In this document: piece by piece, positions 34,009 to 44,680 of the stretch
Numbering within the stretch: position 1 is the first letter of the stretch
Layout of the letters: the number at the start of each line of letters is the position of its first letter
Assembly (NCBI GenBank): GCA_006503535.1
Contig: QYRS01000007.1
Span: 496,001 to 560,000, forward strand
Reading direction: 5' to 3'
Length of the DNA: 64,000 nt
Origin: Arthrinium phaeospermum
Taxonomy: Eukaryota > Ascomycota > Sordariomycetes > Amphisphaeriales > Apiosporaceae
Notes under the pieces: generated by a model
Seen by the model: only the letters and a program-made list of their open reading frames with translations
The model's database searches: none
Told to the model about the DNA's origin: nothing
Made by a program: the position numbers and the translations under genes

Positions 34009-34045
34009 GTCGAGCAGTTGATGCTTTCGCATCCAAAGCTAGCCA

Positions 34046-35063
34046 TCAGTATACAACAGGGACATAGTTGGCCTGAACGCCACTCTCCTCTAGGAAACGG
34101 TCGACGGCCGGTATGGACTCCACCAGGCGTCTCATGGTTTCAACGACTTTTGGCGTCTTGCGGAAGTCCCGGGCCGTATAAACCCGCTCTCCTTGTTGGG
34201 GGGGGTGTACTCCTCGACGTGGCTGCAATTAGTAATGTTAGATTGGTGCTGGTTTGCCTCATGAAAAGGATTACATACCTTTTGTTGAACAGTAGCTTGC
34301 GGAATAGGTGTACCAGCAAGCGTCCGTTCCACTGGACGGTCATCTGCGCCTGGTACGTGTCCTGGAGAACCATGGCCTGCACTCTGGCTTCATCGCTAGG
34401 ACCGGTACGGCCACCAGCGAAGGCCACGAACTGTGCCGGGGCCCAGCGAAGCTTGCTATCGACGTACTCGAACATAACGCTGTCGTTAATTCGGTCGACT
34501 CTAGCCCGCAGGTAGGCGTCAGAGCCCTTCTTGCGCAGAGGATCTCTCTGGTTTGTCTCGATTGGTTCGGCGTTTCCACGCTCCAGAGCTTTGACCCAAT
34601 CGTGACGGGTCTTGGTGCTTCTTGGCAAGTCCTTTCATGAGCAGTCAGTATGATGCTGCGTGTATAATTGTCCCATGCCGTACTTACTTGCTTGAATGTG
34701 CCCACACGATAGCAACCGGAGAGTGCGTCGCCGTGAGGCTCTTCTGGTGCCTATTTGTCACTCCTTGTTAACAATATTGCCTCGGATGGAGGTGAGGGAG
34801 GAGCAGACGAGGAATAACAGAAAGAGAAGACATACCGGAGGTGCCATGGTGCTATCCCATGAATTGTCCTTGAAGATGCTGTTGATCCATAGTGCCACAG
34901 TGGCACTGTATTGGCCACCAGGCACAACGATGTCGTTGTGGACGGCCTTGGGAATGGTCATCTGAATGGCGCGTAGGGCCAGTTGAAAGAACCAAGCTCG
35001 ATCAGCATCGCTGAGGTCTTCAATGCGGCTCACCACATTGAGAATATTGCCGTCGCCATTCAT
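34046..35063 (-). CDS. Orphan protein of unknown function (3-prime end ambiguous)
   Basis: Exons 34836-35063 and 34688-34750, then two possible models. With the strong donor GTATGT, exons 34279-34631 and 34132-34222 end at a TGA at 34132 (244 residues). With the weaker donor GTAATC, exons 34275-34631 and 34046-34222 give 274 residues ending ANYVPVVY. The second tail (ARDFRKTPKVVETMRRLVE) reads as more natural protein, while the first keeps the better splice site; a missing base in the G8 run at 34198-34205 would reconcile both. Landmarks are LSDADRAWFFQLALRAIQM, KTRHDWVKALERGNAEP and DTYQAQMTVQWNGRLLVHL. No family, signal peptide or membrane segment recognised. Start is ATG 35063; the open frame above it lacks an ATG. 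Confidence 0.6.
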
Positions 35064-35550
35064 TTTGGGTGTCTTGTCGTGGAAGTTGTTGGTTGAACGG
35101 AATGTGGATGGTTCGGGCTGGACCAGTTGAGGTATGGTTGTCAAGAGTTGGAGGGGTTTTAACTTGAATTAAATTTCGATTCCCAATGTTTGATCGAAGG
35201 GAACAAATTGTAAGAGTTGGCTGGGAGGTGGGCTGGGCTCTAGATCAGAACGTAAATCACCTTTCTTTCACAATAGGAAAACGGAACAATCTACCCACGT
35301 TGGATACTATTAGCTGTTAGTGAAGAAAGGGTGATGATCAAGTCCGCAACCTCATTAGCGGACAATCAAGAAGCAGCAAGTTCTGTGCCCACGTTTGATC
35401 AGTCCCCCGTTCAATGCCAACATCAGTACACAACAGCACGTCTCCCTCCCAAGCTACCACCGAAAACGTCCATCCTCCATCTTGCCACCTCGGGCCCCCC
35501 TCAAACATCTCGATTTCTTCTCCCACCACACCAACGCAACTTCTTACAAG
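35064..35550. promoter_or_regulatory. Divergent intergenic region of orphan gene and P-loop fragment
   Basis: About 490 bases between an upstream minus-strand start and a plus-strand ATG. No site assigned. Confidence 0.4.
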
Positions 35551-35757
35551 ATGACTTCTTTCATCGAGAAGCTGGAAAGTAGCTATGCTACCCAGACTGA
35601 TTTCCCGGTCACAAAGAACAAGGATGTCATAATCAAAAGCACCCGCGACAACAAGGTCACCATCTTGACCAGTGAGACTGGGTCTGGAAAGACCACACTG
35701 GCGCCTTTTTTCTGCCTCGAGGAAGCCACTAAGAATGTACGGCAGCTTACCATATGA
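35551..35757 (+). pseudogene. Truncated P-loop (DEAH/DEXH helicase-like) N-terminal fragment
   Basis: A 68-codon frame with ATG 35551 reads KNKDVIIKSTRDNKVTILTS followed by ETGSGKTT, a Walker A motif in the context usual for DEAH/DEXH RNA helicases. It then stops; no motif II (DEAH), III or VI is found downstream in any frame before 36.0 kb. It is either a gene fragment left by a deletion or retained as a tiny P-loop peptide. The ACAAG-ATG start context is like that of the RRM-like gene at 32.1 kb. Transcription is unknown. Confidence 0.4.
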
Positions 35758-36270
35758 GATATAGGACCTGGAGTGTTTCCAAACAGAGCGAATGCCCAAG
35801 AAGTACGGCAAGCCGAAATAGCTCAAGGTACACAAGTCTCTGGAGCTTGCTCGGCAGCGCGAGGGTGTCCAGGGCTGGAGTGAGGCCACAGGACCTACGG
35901 ATTCGGATGCCATTTAGGGTCGCGAAAGCGCTAGCATTCTGTCCGGATACATCGATGTCAACCCAGTTTTGAGGCCAGGAGAGCGCGGAGATGTTGTTTT
36001 AATTGGTATAAAGTTATATATATGATTGTGGAGAATAGATTTCAGGTTCTCCATATTCGATCCTTTAACTCTGCCAAAACCATGGGAAGTCTCCAACCCA
36101 ACCAACCCCTTTGAACGGAGAAACCCTCCAGCATGCAGAAGAAATATTCATAAATTGTTCTCAGGCTGGCCCGACTCCCCAATACACATCTCATTCTTTT
36201 GTTTGCTCTGACAGAATTACATAAATACGCCAACCTATAACGAATCTCAAATCTTCAATACCACTTGAAA
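35758..36270. other. Intergenic between P-loop fragment and Gfd2-like gene
   Basis: Could contain decayed downstream helicase sequence, but I cannot identify any helicase motif. Also carries the promoter of the next gene. Confidence 0.4.
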
Positions 36271-37689
36271 ATGTCGTTGCAAGAAGTCAGAGAGCAGAGA
36301 AAGCTCCGGAAGGGGCTTGCCAAAGAGAATCGAATGGCCAACGCTGAGGCCATGGAAACACGAATTCCAGAAAAAGAGACTGTCCCATGGAAGTCGATGC
36401 AGTCGAAAATGGGCAAGTTCTCGCCGTGGCTCTTGAATCAGATAACGTCGCCCGAGGAGCTAGCCTCGCGGTGTCAAGACGCTGCATTCGTTGCGTTCGA
36501 CACAAAATGGCGGGAGTGGCGAGATCCAGCAAACACCTCCCCACACCAATACTCGCAGTGCATGGAAGTCGGCTTGTCTCTCTTGGTAAACCTGAGGCAG
36601 CAGGAGGAGATCTCACCAACTGAAGAGCCGTCCCTTTCAAGCCTAGTCGGACAATTTGACGTCCAAGTGAAGAATACCCGGATAAAAGCCTGGTATCGTG
36701 GTCAACTGAAGGTACCGGCGGAGGACTTCCCGTTTGGGGCTACCAATTATATCGATCTCGAAGATTTGGATGAAGAGGTAGACAGCCAACTCCAACACTT
36801 CAAAGAGCAAGCTCGCGGGCGCCCTCTCATCTTGGTTGGCTTCGACGTGAGGTATGACTTGTCGCACTTTTGGCGAGACTTCCCGACCGGTGCACGGCAC
36901 TTTTCGTCCTGGGTTGACCTGGACGATCTGATGAAGAACTCTAGCTCCCGCAACGTTCCTACCATGGGCCTGGGTGCTGCTCTCCGCAGTTTAGGGTACA
37001 GTCCTGACGAAACTCCCGACCCGATACAGGGGATCGGACAGCGCAAACGGGGCCAAATTGCTGCCATGGAGTCCGTGAGGATTCTGGCCCTCCTTGAGGC
37101 AGTAACCAGGACAGAGTACGATGTAGCAAGTCGTCTCTGCATGAGCGACAAGCCCAACTTCCCTTTTCTTTGTGAATTACCGGATGAACCATGGACATTT
37201 CCTTCGAAGAAATTTCGAGTGCAAATCACCAGTGCACGTGGTCCATCAAAAGCGTTGCCGCGGGAGATCGATTCAATCCTGAAATTGGCAAATGTGGTCT
37301 ATGACCGCGGAAATCTGGCAAGGCTTGTTGGCGGTTGGGGCCGGGGGCCGCGGTCCGTCGAATCTGCTCGTGGGGCAACTTGGGCTTGCAAGGGCGTAAG
37401 AGCAGATCGAAGGCAAATCGGCTTCCTCGAGTTCGCAGACGAAGACAAGATGGCTACCTTCGCTCGAGATGCCAGTGGGTGGACGTTTGAGGGGGAGAAG
37501 TTGACAATCGAAATATTGTACGACCCGGCCACCCGCCGCAAATACCAAGACGAGAAAAGGCGAAACGACGAACGAAAGAGGAAAGAGAGGGAACAAAAGA
37601 AGCAAACGAAATTGGACGGGTTGCTGGATATGCAAGCAGGAGAAGATCTCGACGATGGCTTGAAGGGGTTTATGACTGACTGGATGTGA
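36271..37689 (+). CDS. Gfd2/YDR514C-like DEDD-nuclease-fold protein, catalytic residues apparently lost
   Basis: Single exon, ATG 36271, 472 residues. The central domain (about residues 70-290) follows a DEDD 3-prime-5-prime exonuclease fold of the Gfd2/YDR514C type: AAFVAFDTKWREW (motif I), EVGLSLLVNL, LILVGFDVRYDLSHFW (motif II region) and MGLGAALRSLGYSP before motif III. Motif I reads D-x-K instead of D-x-E, and the motif III region reads GIGQRKRGQIAAMESVRIL, without the usual H-x4-D, so nuclease activity is doubtful. A C-terminal RRM-like strand-helix unit (IGFLEFADEDKMATF) and a Lys/Arg/Glu-rich helical tail follow, suggesting RNA binding. Gfd2 in yeast is linked to mRNA export factor Dbp5; function here is inferred. 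Start 36265 would be TTG and was not used. Confidence 0.65.
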   Translation: MSLQEVREQRKLRKGLAKENRMANAEAMETRIPEKETVPWKSMQSKMGKFSPWLLNQITSPEELASRCQDAAFVAFDTKWREWRDPANTSPHQYSQCMEVGLSLLVNLRQQEEISPTEEPSLSSLVGQFDVQVKNTRIKAWYRGQLKVPAEDFPFGATNYIDLEDLDEEVDSQLQHFKEQARGRPLILVGFDVRYDLSHFWRDFPTGARHFSSWVDLDDLMKNSSSRNVPTMGLGAALRSLGYSPDETPDPIQGIGQRKRGQIAAMESVRILALLEAVTRTEYDVASRLCMSDKPNFPFLCELPDEPWTFPSKKFRVQITSARGPSKALPREIDSILKLANVVYDRGNLARLVGGWGRGPRSVESARGATWACKGVRADRRQIGFLEFADEDKMATFARDASGWTFEGEKLTIEILYDPATRRKYQDEKRRNDERKRKEREQKKQTKLDGLLDMQAGEDLDDGLKGFMTDWM

Positions 37690-38377
37690 AGTCTGGAGAC
37701 CTCGGTTTCGCAAAAATTGATAGAAGTCGAACCGTCTACTTACATACTTACCAACATGAAGTGAGTAATAGATAGGTAGGTACCACCAAACAACCTACTA
37801 GTTACCACAGTTTGATATCTATCAAATTTCTGAAGGGGGCAGTAGCAGAGGCTACCCTACCGTGTCAACAACTTTGTCCAGGCAGCGGTCTGTGGCAACC
37901 GTGTCTTTTGCTTTCACATCCGAGTAGGCTGTCCAATCTGCTGGCCTATCTGCGTGGCTATTGGGATCTTGTGAGAGCGAGCAGGTGATGCCATCAACCC
38001 CTTTTCAGAGAGTCCATCGAGCCTACTAACTGAACGTGGCTTAGTGCTTCTTCAATTGGCCACCCAAATCCTCCTAGCAGCCAGCCACTGCTGCCGTCTT
38101 GCAATTGCAAGTCTAGATTTATGCCGGAGCATGGTCACATAAAAGCTCCTGGGAGGAGCATACAGTTGCTTAACTGCCTGTGGAGCTATTCCAGGCCTGT
38201 CTGCTGTCCTCTCTCCAGGTGACTCTAATAATGACTGGGGATCCTGATGGGGACACTGTGTCAGCGCTAAGGAATTTTCATCGGCAGCAGTATAGAATGC
38301 ACATGGCTGCTGCCTAGCGGCCAAACTGCCGACTTTTTTGACTTGGCCATTTCGCACCCAAAAGCCCACCACGAATT
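37690..38377. other. Intergenic
   Basis: 3-prime flank of the Gfd2-like gene and promoter of the secreted leucine-rich gene. No other feature supported. Confidence 0.45.
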
Positions 38378-39820
38378 ATGGCTAAACTCACCAGTACTTT
38401 CATTTTCTTTGCCCTTCTAGCCCTCGTCACAGCTTACACTCCCGATACATGGTGGACTAGGCCGGGGCTCTGCTCATCAGAAATCGAAGCCCACGCGAAG
38501 CCGCGACTCTGGCCTACCTCCCGCGGATCCAGATATGGTCGTGATGAGTCGCTCGAGTGGATTCACGAGAAACTGATCACCTGTCCCAACCTCACCAGCC
38601 TGGACCTGGCGATCGGTATATGGGGCTGCGAAGTTTACAGCGGCCCTCAGAACTTGCCTCTGGACCCCTTTAACAACACGAAATACGTGGCTGCGCTGGA
38701 GTCGCTCGAGCTCCAGGACTACGAGTTCGGGGGTCGAGACCTCGATTGGGCCACAAAGCCGCCGGTGTGGTACAAGGAGGGTTTGGACGCCGATACCATC
38801 GCCGAGTATGAGGACGATTGGGAAGAAGACTATGGATATGCGCGGGGCATTGCCCAGTCGTGGGAATTATATAACACCGGCTGCCCACTCCCTGAGGCTC
38901 AGTGCCACCTGACCAACCTGGAGCTGTGGACCAAGGCCATGGATTTCTCCAAGCTGCGACACCTGGCCCTCGCGGGCTGCACAGGCGACGTCGAGTTGTT
39001 GACCAAACACCTCGTACAAAAGCTCTCGAGCCTGAGATCACTGAGTTTTTCCGGGTCCAAGTACGCCGACATGTTTCTGGCGCTAGGCAAGAACACGTTG
39101 CACCGGATCGCGCTCGTCAACAACGACCCATACCAAGAGAGCGAGTTTGTGCACTTCGACAAGTTCAAAGCCTACATGGCGCACCACGCGGACTCCCTCA
39201 AGAGCCTCGAGTGGCGCATGCATGAAACGCATGGGACGTTAGGCCTCAGTCAAATACCCATGAGCGACCTGCGGAACTTGCATACGCTGGCCCCCAACTT
39301 GGAGGAGTTGACCATGGATCTCAACCGCAACGGCACCTGGCCAATGGAGGCTCTCGACGCCATCGTCGAGGGTGTGCCAGCATCGCTCAAGAACCTGACA
39401 CTATATTTGGAGCTCACCAGCGATTGCAGGCACCAGCAGGAGGTATTCCTGTGGGGTTCGTCAGATGATGCGCAGGGGGAGTGTTTGGGCATAGACCGGT
39501 ATAGGCAGCCCATACTCAATGCCGAGACGGCCACGCCGCTGTTCAACCACCTCATCCGGAAGGCCCACGAAGCGGGCAAGCCGGCGCTAACGACGGCCAA
39601 GTTCAGGTCGGGATACTGGGGACGAATAGTGGAAGGAGGTGGTCTCAAACTTGGTTACCCGTGGCTCGAAGAGCAACAAAAAAAGAACTTCAACGGGGAC
39701 GTCACGTGTACAATGCTGCGAGATGATGGATCCAGGTACGAGCTAGGAGGCGGGATTTGTTCCTCTCCCCGGGATCCCAGCAAGTATTACGGAGGGTTGA
39801 GACCACCGTTATTCTTCTGA
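38378..39820 (+). CDS. Predicted secreted leucine-rich-repeat-like protein
   Basis: Single exon, 480 residues from ATG 38378. A signal peptide is clear: a Lys then a hydrophobic core (STFIFFALLALVTA) with likely cleavage before YTPD. Irregular leucine-rich units follow, such as CPNLTSLDLAIGIWGC, FSKLRHLALAGCTGD, LSSLRSLSFSGSKYAD and APNLEELTMDLNRNG, which suggests a solenoid like the repeat part of fungal F-box/LRR proteins, here without a visible F-box. Several NxT/S sites (for example NNT, NLT, NGT) are present. The C-terminus ends in aromatic and proline residues with no GPI signal. Secretion could relate to host or environment interaction; this is inference. Confidence 0.7.
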   Translation: MAKLTSTFIFFALLALVTAYTPDTWWTRPGLCSSEIEAHAKPRLWPTSRGSRYGRDESLEWIHEKLITCPNLTSLDLAIGIWGCEVYSGPQNLPLDPFNNTKYVAALESLELQDYEFGGRDLDWATKPPVWYKEGLDADTIAEYEDDWEEDYGYARGIAQSWELYNTGCPLPEAQCHLTNLELWTKAMDFSKLRHLALAGCTGDVELLTKHLVQKLSSLRSLSFSGSKYADMFLALGKNTLHRIALVNNDPYQESEFVHFDKFKAYMAHHADSLKSLEWRMHETHGTLGLSQIPMSDLRNLHTLAPNLEELTMDLNRNGTWPMEALDAIVEGVPASLKNLTLYLELTSDCRHQQEVFLWGSSDDAQGECLGIDRYRQPILNAETATPLFNHLIRKAHEAGKPALTTAKFRSGYWGRIVEGGGLKLGYPWLEEQQKKNFNGDVTCTMLRDDGSRYELGGGICSSPRDPSKYYGGLRPPLFF

Positions 39821-40368
39821 AATGTCGAAGACATCATGGAATAGCAAGAGAGATCGTGGAAGGAGAAGTCCGGCATAGGGTTAGGCATGATGAGAGATCC
39901 AATGGTATAGACGTCTGATTAGACTGGATGCTGTACTGTACATCAACACAACCTCAAATAAAGAAGTGTGGAATCAAGCAGCAAGATATGCACCAAGGAG
40001 TCAGGGATTGAAGTGGACGGGGCAGATGAAGGATCGAAGTATTCATAAAGCCCCTTCGACAAGTGATCCTATTTGGCAAGCCAAAGATCTATTAAGTTAC
40101 GATGTTGGGAGTCAGTGAAACATCACAAGATATGAAAAGATCATGTCATAGTACCCTTCAGCGAGACTTCAAGGGAGTGCTAGCAAGATCCAAGGGTCCT
40201 TAGACAAAACGGTCAACACAACAATACTTGGTTATGATCTTGGTGTGATTTCCTATGTGTGATTTCCTATGTGTGAAGATACCTTTTAGTCGCCAGTTGG
40301 GTTTCGACACATAGGTTGAATATACCATCTGGGAGCCATAGGACCATGTTCAACTTTGCACTTCCGTA
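39821..40368. other. Intergenic
   Basis: Short direct repeat of TGTGATTTCCTATG at about 40246-40275. No gene supported. Confidence 0.45.
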
Positions 40369-40489
40369 TCAACTACCAATGCGAGTTTCAGGATGACTTT
40401 CCAGACAATAAACTATGATAGCCAACTGGTGACCATGGTCATACTGTACGCTCAGGACTCCGTAACCATTGGGCTTTCTTGATCTGAGC

Positions 40490-40903
40490 TTAGATATCAT
40501 GTTTTCGTACCCGGCAGATAGAAATGCTGAATCGCACAGACTCACTCCAGCACGAGGGAGTAGTGCAATCAATACTGCGCTGAGATATCTTCGAATGAGC
40601 GTAGTTAAGCATCGTGAAGTTTGACGCTGGAGTGCTATCTCCACTCTTCATGCAGTCGCCATTCCCAAATCCCCCCTTCCTCAAAAGCAGCGAGTCCGGC
40701 ACAAGCACAGCCTTATAGCCAAAACCCTCCAGAAGTCTCCGATGCCGGCATTGCATCTGCGGCGCGTAGTGCGTGCCCACGCCGCTGTGTCCACTCTGGA
40801 ACCCCAAAGCTGACGCCTTGACGCTGGGACTATCGTAAAGCACACTAGACTGCTCCGGTTCGCGAGCTTCAAGTCCTGTGGACAGTATAGACATTAAAAA
40901 CAT
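40490..40903 (-). CDS. Possible small secreted protein, hypothetical
   Basis: A frame from ATG 40903 encodes 137 residues, starting MFLMSILSTGLEAREPEQ, a short weak signal-peptide-like start. It contains four cysteines and a hydrophobic centre (YKAVLVPDSLLL). An alternative model uses a GTGAGT donor near 40548 and ends soon after an acceptor near 40485. I do not recognise it. It is separated by less than 1.1 kb from a secreted leucine-rich protein. It may not be a gene. Confidence 0.3.
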   Translation of the reverse strand: MFLMSILSTGLEAREPEQSSVLYDSPSVKASALGFQSGHSGVGTHYAPQMQCRHRRLLEGFGYKAVLVPDSLLLRKGGFGNGDCMKSGDSTPASNFTMLNYAHSKISQRSIDCTTPSCWSESVRFSISICRVRKHDI

Positions 40904-42415
40904 AGCGAACTACAAGCATCCAGGCTTTCTCCGACGGCCGAAAATAGATACTGTAATGGTTTAAAGGGACCATCGAACCGACACGGAAAGAATAGACAAA
41001 ATGCACCAGCAGTTTTTAAACTTGAGTTTAGATCAATTGGCAGTGCCGTTTGTTGGAACGCATGATCCGTGTTTCAGTATGTAAACGCTGCGCCTCTAGA
41101 CAGCAATCTTGAAGAAGGGACGGTCGCGTTGCTGACTCGCTACACAAGAGCGGGATGTGATGGAACGGATGTGGAGACCACAGAACAATTGAACTGGACG
41201 GTGAGCCGTTGGGCCTTTGGGGCGATCGATAGCTGCTGCCATTAGCCTTAAAAGGGGGACTGCGCTCGATTGCAAGATCAATGCGATGCGGAGGCCGTAT
41301 ACTCCGTATGCCGGCGACAGTTCTTATGTACAGCCCGATCAGAAGGATTCCAGTTTCCTTTGTAATGATCGACATTTATATACCATACCACAAGCCCATT
41401 TGACGAAGCCAAGCTAGGCCCAACCCTACCTGCATGCTAAATTAATTACTGCACACGAGGCTTCGGAAACCGGGGCACGGGGTTCTGGGGTGATGGTGGT
41501 CAGGCCAGGGACCGCTTTGTGGCTTGTGAGTACAGTAAAGAGCACAAAAGTTGGATCGAAGGATTCGACAGGCAACAGGCAACAGGAGTGATAGGTGGAG
41601 GCCCAGGCAGTAGCCCTGTTCTGGCCCAGGTACATTTAGCGTGCTGTGGATGTCCCCTGCCGGCGGCTACTGGCCCCCCACCCCAGTGACTTACTGCCAA
41701 CGACTCGGGTTACGGGTAGTGCTTGTGCAACGCTCAGTGGCTTCTTCTGATTGATATTGGCGATGAGTGTTCTGCATGTCGCATTCGGCCGGGCCCTTTT
41801 TCTTTTCTTTTCTTTTGTTTCTTACCTTACGCAGTACGTCTGGCGTATCCTCAGACCGTATTAGTATACTTGTATACATCTATCCATGCATGCAATTTGG
41901 GGAAAGAAAAAAATATGTCTCAGTCGAGCAAAGCCATACGAGGCGAGTGATGATGATGATAACGCATTCCAATGTCCCAGCTGCGCCCTCTTCCTTACCC
42001 TGCACACGCGAGTCCGCGTTGGGCTTACCGCTCCCCTACAAGCCAACGAACACACACAACGAAAACCTATCCATAATCAGATCCGGATCATTTAAGAAGA
42101 GTGGAAACACGTGTGGTGATCTGCCTGTACATAAAATGAAGTACATAGCAGGCCACACGTCATTCCAGATTTTTGTGTGGAATGCAATGCTGCCCGCCAA
42201 CGTTGATTGACTGTGAGACCCTACGCACAAAGCACTGCCCTGCACATGGATGTGGGCACTCCTTCTTTGTTGGCCACATCAAGATCTGACTGCGTTTGAC
42301 CATATGTGCTTACTTACACTCGTTCCTTCCTTTTGAACTTCGGCCGGGCATTCCAGGCCAATCTTCTCCAGTTGAGACACACGTACGCCCGCCGCTGGAG
42401 CTGTTGACATCGACC
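40904..42415. other. Intergenic, 1.5 kb
   Basis: Includes a pyrimidine tract with TTTTC repeats near 41799-41820. Open frames here lack ATG, motifs or splice support. Promoter of the desaturase-like gene lies at its right end. Confidence 0.45.
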
Positions 42416-43600
42416 ATGATATCCGAAATTGCGACAGTCACCACGACTGACGCAAAGCAATCGAGGCCGCTCAACCCCCAGAACAACAAGAGCAGCAGCA
42501 GCAACAGCAAGCCATGGCTGAGGCACATTGAGGACATCCGCATGATCGGATGCACCGGCCTCTTCTTCGCTGTCTTCGTCTTCGCCTGGACAAGCTACAC
42601 GTCGCCGCTGTCCGGCGGCCTGGTCTCCTTCGTGACATGGCTGGCCTTGTTTCAGCTCTCCTTCATGGGCGCTGTGGCGACGCACAACGCCATCCACGTG
42701 CCAGTCTTCTGGAAGTCGTGGCTGAACAACTGCTACCAGATCTGCCTGTCGCTTCAGTACGGCTTTCCGGTGTCGGTGTTTGTGCCCGGGCACAACCTGT
42801 CTCACCATAAGTACCCGCAGCAGGCTCGGGATATCAGTGAGTTACAATCGTGCCTCATTCTCAGTTGGATTTGAATATGGCTGATCTGGGCGGAATATAG
42901 TGCGCACCACCAAGGTCCGCTACAGCTGGAATTTCTTGAACGGCCTGCTCTTCTTCTTCCACGTCGTGTTGACGGGAGGCGACGAGGACAAGCAGTACTT
43001 TGCTGCCCAGGCGCGTCTGAATCGGCCAATCGCGAGGCAGCGCAGACGGGAAGAGATCTTCGTCTTTGGCGCCATGGCCGTGCTGCTTCTGCTGGACTGG
43101 CGGCGCTGGATCTGGTTCGCGCTGCTCCCGCAGTTCTATGCCAAGTACTGCATACTGAGTCTTAACTACTTGCAGCACGATGGGTGCGATATTCAGGTCT
43201 GTGGTCCCCCCTTATTCAGAGGAGCAAATACACTAACCTGGAGGGTTGATAGAGCAAGTACAATTTCGCCCGTAACTTCACGGATCCGCTCCTGAACTGG
43301 CTGTGCTTCAACAACGGCTATCACACCGTTCACCACCTGTACCCCGGCCTGCACTGGTCAATTCTTCCGCAGAAGCATCAGGAGCTCCTCTCAGACCACA
43401 TTGCGCCCAGCCTGGAGGATCCGAGCATCCTTGGGTACATGTGGCGCAGTTTTGTTTGGCCTGGCATCCGCCTGGATTACCGGGGCAAGCCGCTCGTCCT
43501 TACCAAAGAGGAGATTGAGATGAAGAACGAGCCCTGGCTTTATGACGAAGAGGAGACGTTCTCGTCCGAGAAGGAGTATCTGACCCGTCATATGAAGTAG
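42416..43600 (+). CDS. Membrane fatty acid desaturase-like oxidoreductase
   Basis: Exons 42416-42836, 42901-43196 and 43253-43600, giving 354 residues. It belongs to the membrane di-iron desaturase/hydroxylase superfamily: histidine boxes HNAIH, HNLSHH and HTVHH (in NGYHTVHHLYPGLHW) plus NYLQHDG, with membrane segments before and between them (GLFFAVFVFAWTSYT, LVSFVTWLALFQLSFM, MAVLLLLDWRRWIWF). The first box has the H-x3-H form and the others H-x2-HH. No cytochrome b5 domain is fused and the N-terminus is short. The substrate (fatty acyl lipid, sphingolipid or carotenoid) cannot be settled. Introns have branch sites CTGAT and CTAAC. It is convergent with the Fmp52-like gene. Confidence 0.85.
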
Positions 43601-43854
43601 ACAATGGGTCGTATGCGTCTGTCAAGAAGAATCCTTATATACAGTGTGTGGGCCATATGCACACACTACTCCAGTGGGGCCGCGGTTCCAGGGGATGCAT
43701 GAATACATGTGCGACAGCGTGCCTAATTCTCTCTTTTGCTTGACAAGCGAGATTTTCATTATGTGTGAGATGCTTATGAGTAGCCCGTCCGTGTTGGGTT
43801 ACCAGCGCTGCGAGATACAAGTTGATACTCACAGGTTCGACGGACTATATAGGT

Positions 43855-44680
43855 TTAGAATTCCCACTCATCGCGACCTAGCCTCAAAATATCCTGGCGT
43901 TCGATAACACGATACCGACTGGGCGTCCCATTGTCTGCCTCCGCGAAGAGGGCGGCCTTGACTGCTGCCCGAGCAATGACTTCGGGCTCCTGGCCGAGGT
44001 TATCGTGCCATGCTTGACTGAGACCGCCTATGCCGCGGATCAACGACTTGAGGAAGGGCCCGCCCTGGTGCTCCCGCTCGCGATCCCCGAGGATGATGCC
44101 CGGCCACAGCACGACGGCCTGCTCGAAGTCGAGCGACCGGATGGCGTTCTCGACGCCCTGCTTCATTTGTAGGTACGGCATCAGGCGAGCCAGCGGGCCT
44201 TGAGTGCTGGCGCACGACACGAAGACGAACGACCTGACCCCGTGGGTTTGGGCGGATTTGGCCAGCTCTACGTTTACTGCGTGGTTTCGCGATGTTAGCT
44301 ATGGTGGGTCGGAGAGACCAGACCACGGCAGGTGAGGAAAGAAGGAAATGGGTGGAGGGTGAGGGTCTGCATGATGCGCACTCACAATCATGGTCAACCT
44401 TCCATTGATTAGCAATTCCGCCGGCCTGCTCACGCGTCGTGCCCAGGGCTGAGAATACCACGTCGGGTGGCGGCGAGATGGCGGCTAGCGTCGATGCCCA
44501 CTTGCTCGTGTCGCTCTCGACGTACGCCGAAAGCTTGCGAGACGATCCTGACGAGGATCCAGGCTTTGGTGTGCGCCGGGAGATGGTGTAGACGGCGTTT
44601 ACGGTATCGAGACTCAGGAGGGCGGAGAGGATGTGCGAGCCGACCTGGCCGGTGCAGCCGATTACAGCTGCGGTCGTCAT
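43855..44680 (-). CDS. FMP52: Fmp52/TIP30-like NAD(P)-binding protein, mitochondrial outer membrane type
   Basis: Two exons (44386-44680 and 43855-44276), 238 residues. Short-chain dehydrogenase-like Rossmann protein of the Fmp52/HTATIP2 family, in yeast found at the mitochondrial outer membrane. The N-terminus has the nucleotide-binding loop in TAAVIGCTGQVGSHI; later VFSALGTTREQAGG, RSFVFVSCASTQGP, YLQMKQGVENAI and VVLWPGIILGDR match the family order. The 109-base intron splits the VDHDLNVELAK segment. ATG 44680 was chosen, since the open frame upstream starts at TTG. Enzymatic activity of the family is not established. Confidence 0.88.

Larger units (their letters stand above)
32769..34045. 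other. Intergenic with repeat tracts
   Basis: Holds two short repeat arrays (32803-32977 and 33946-34008, listed separately) and a GGGTTAGCCA-type short repetition at 33574-33630. No supported protein gene. Confidence 0.45.
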
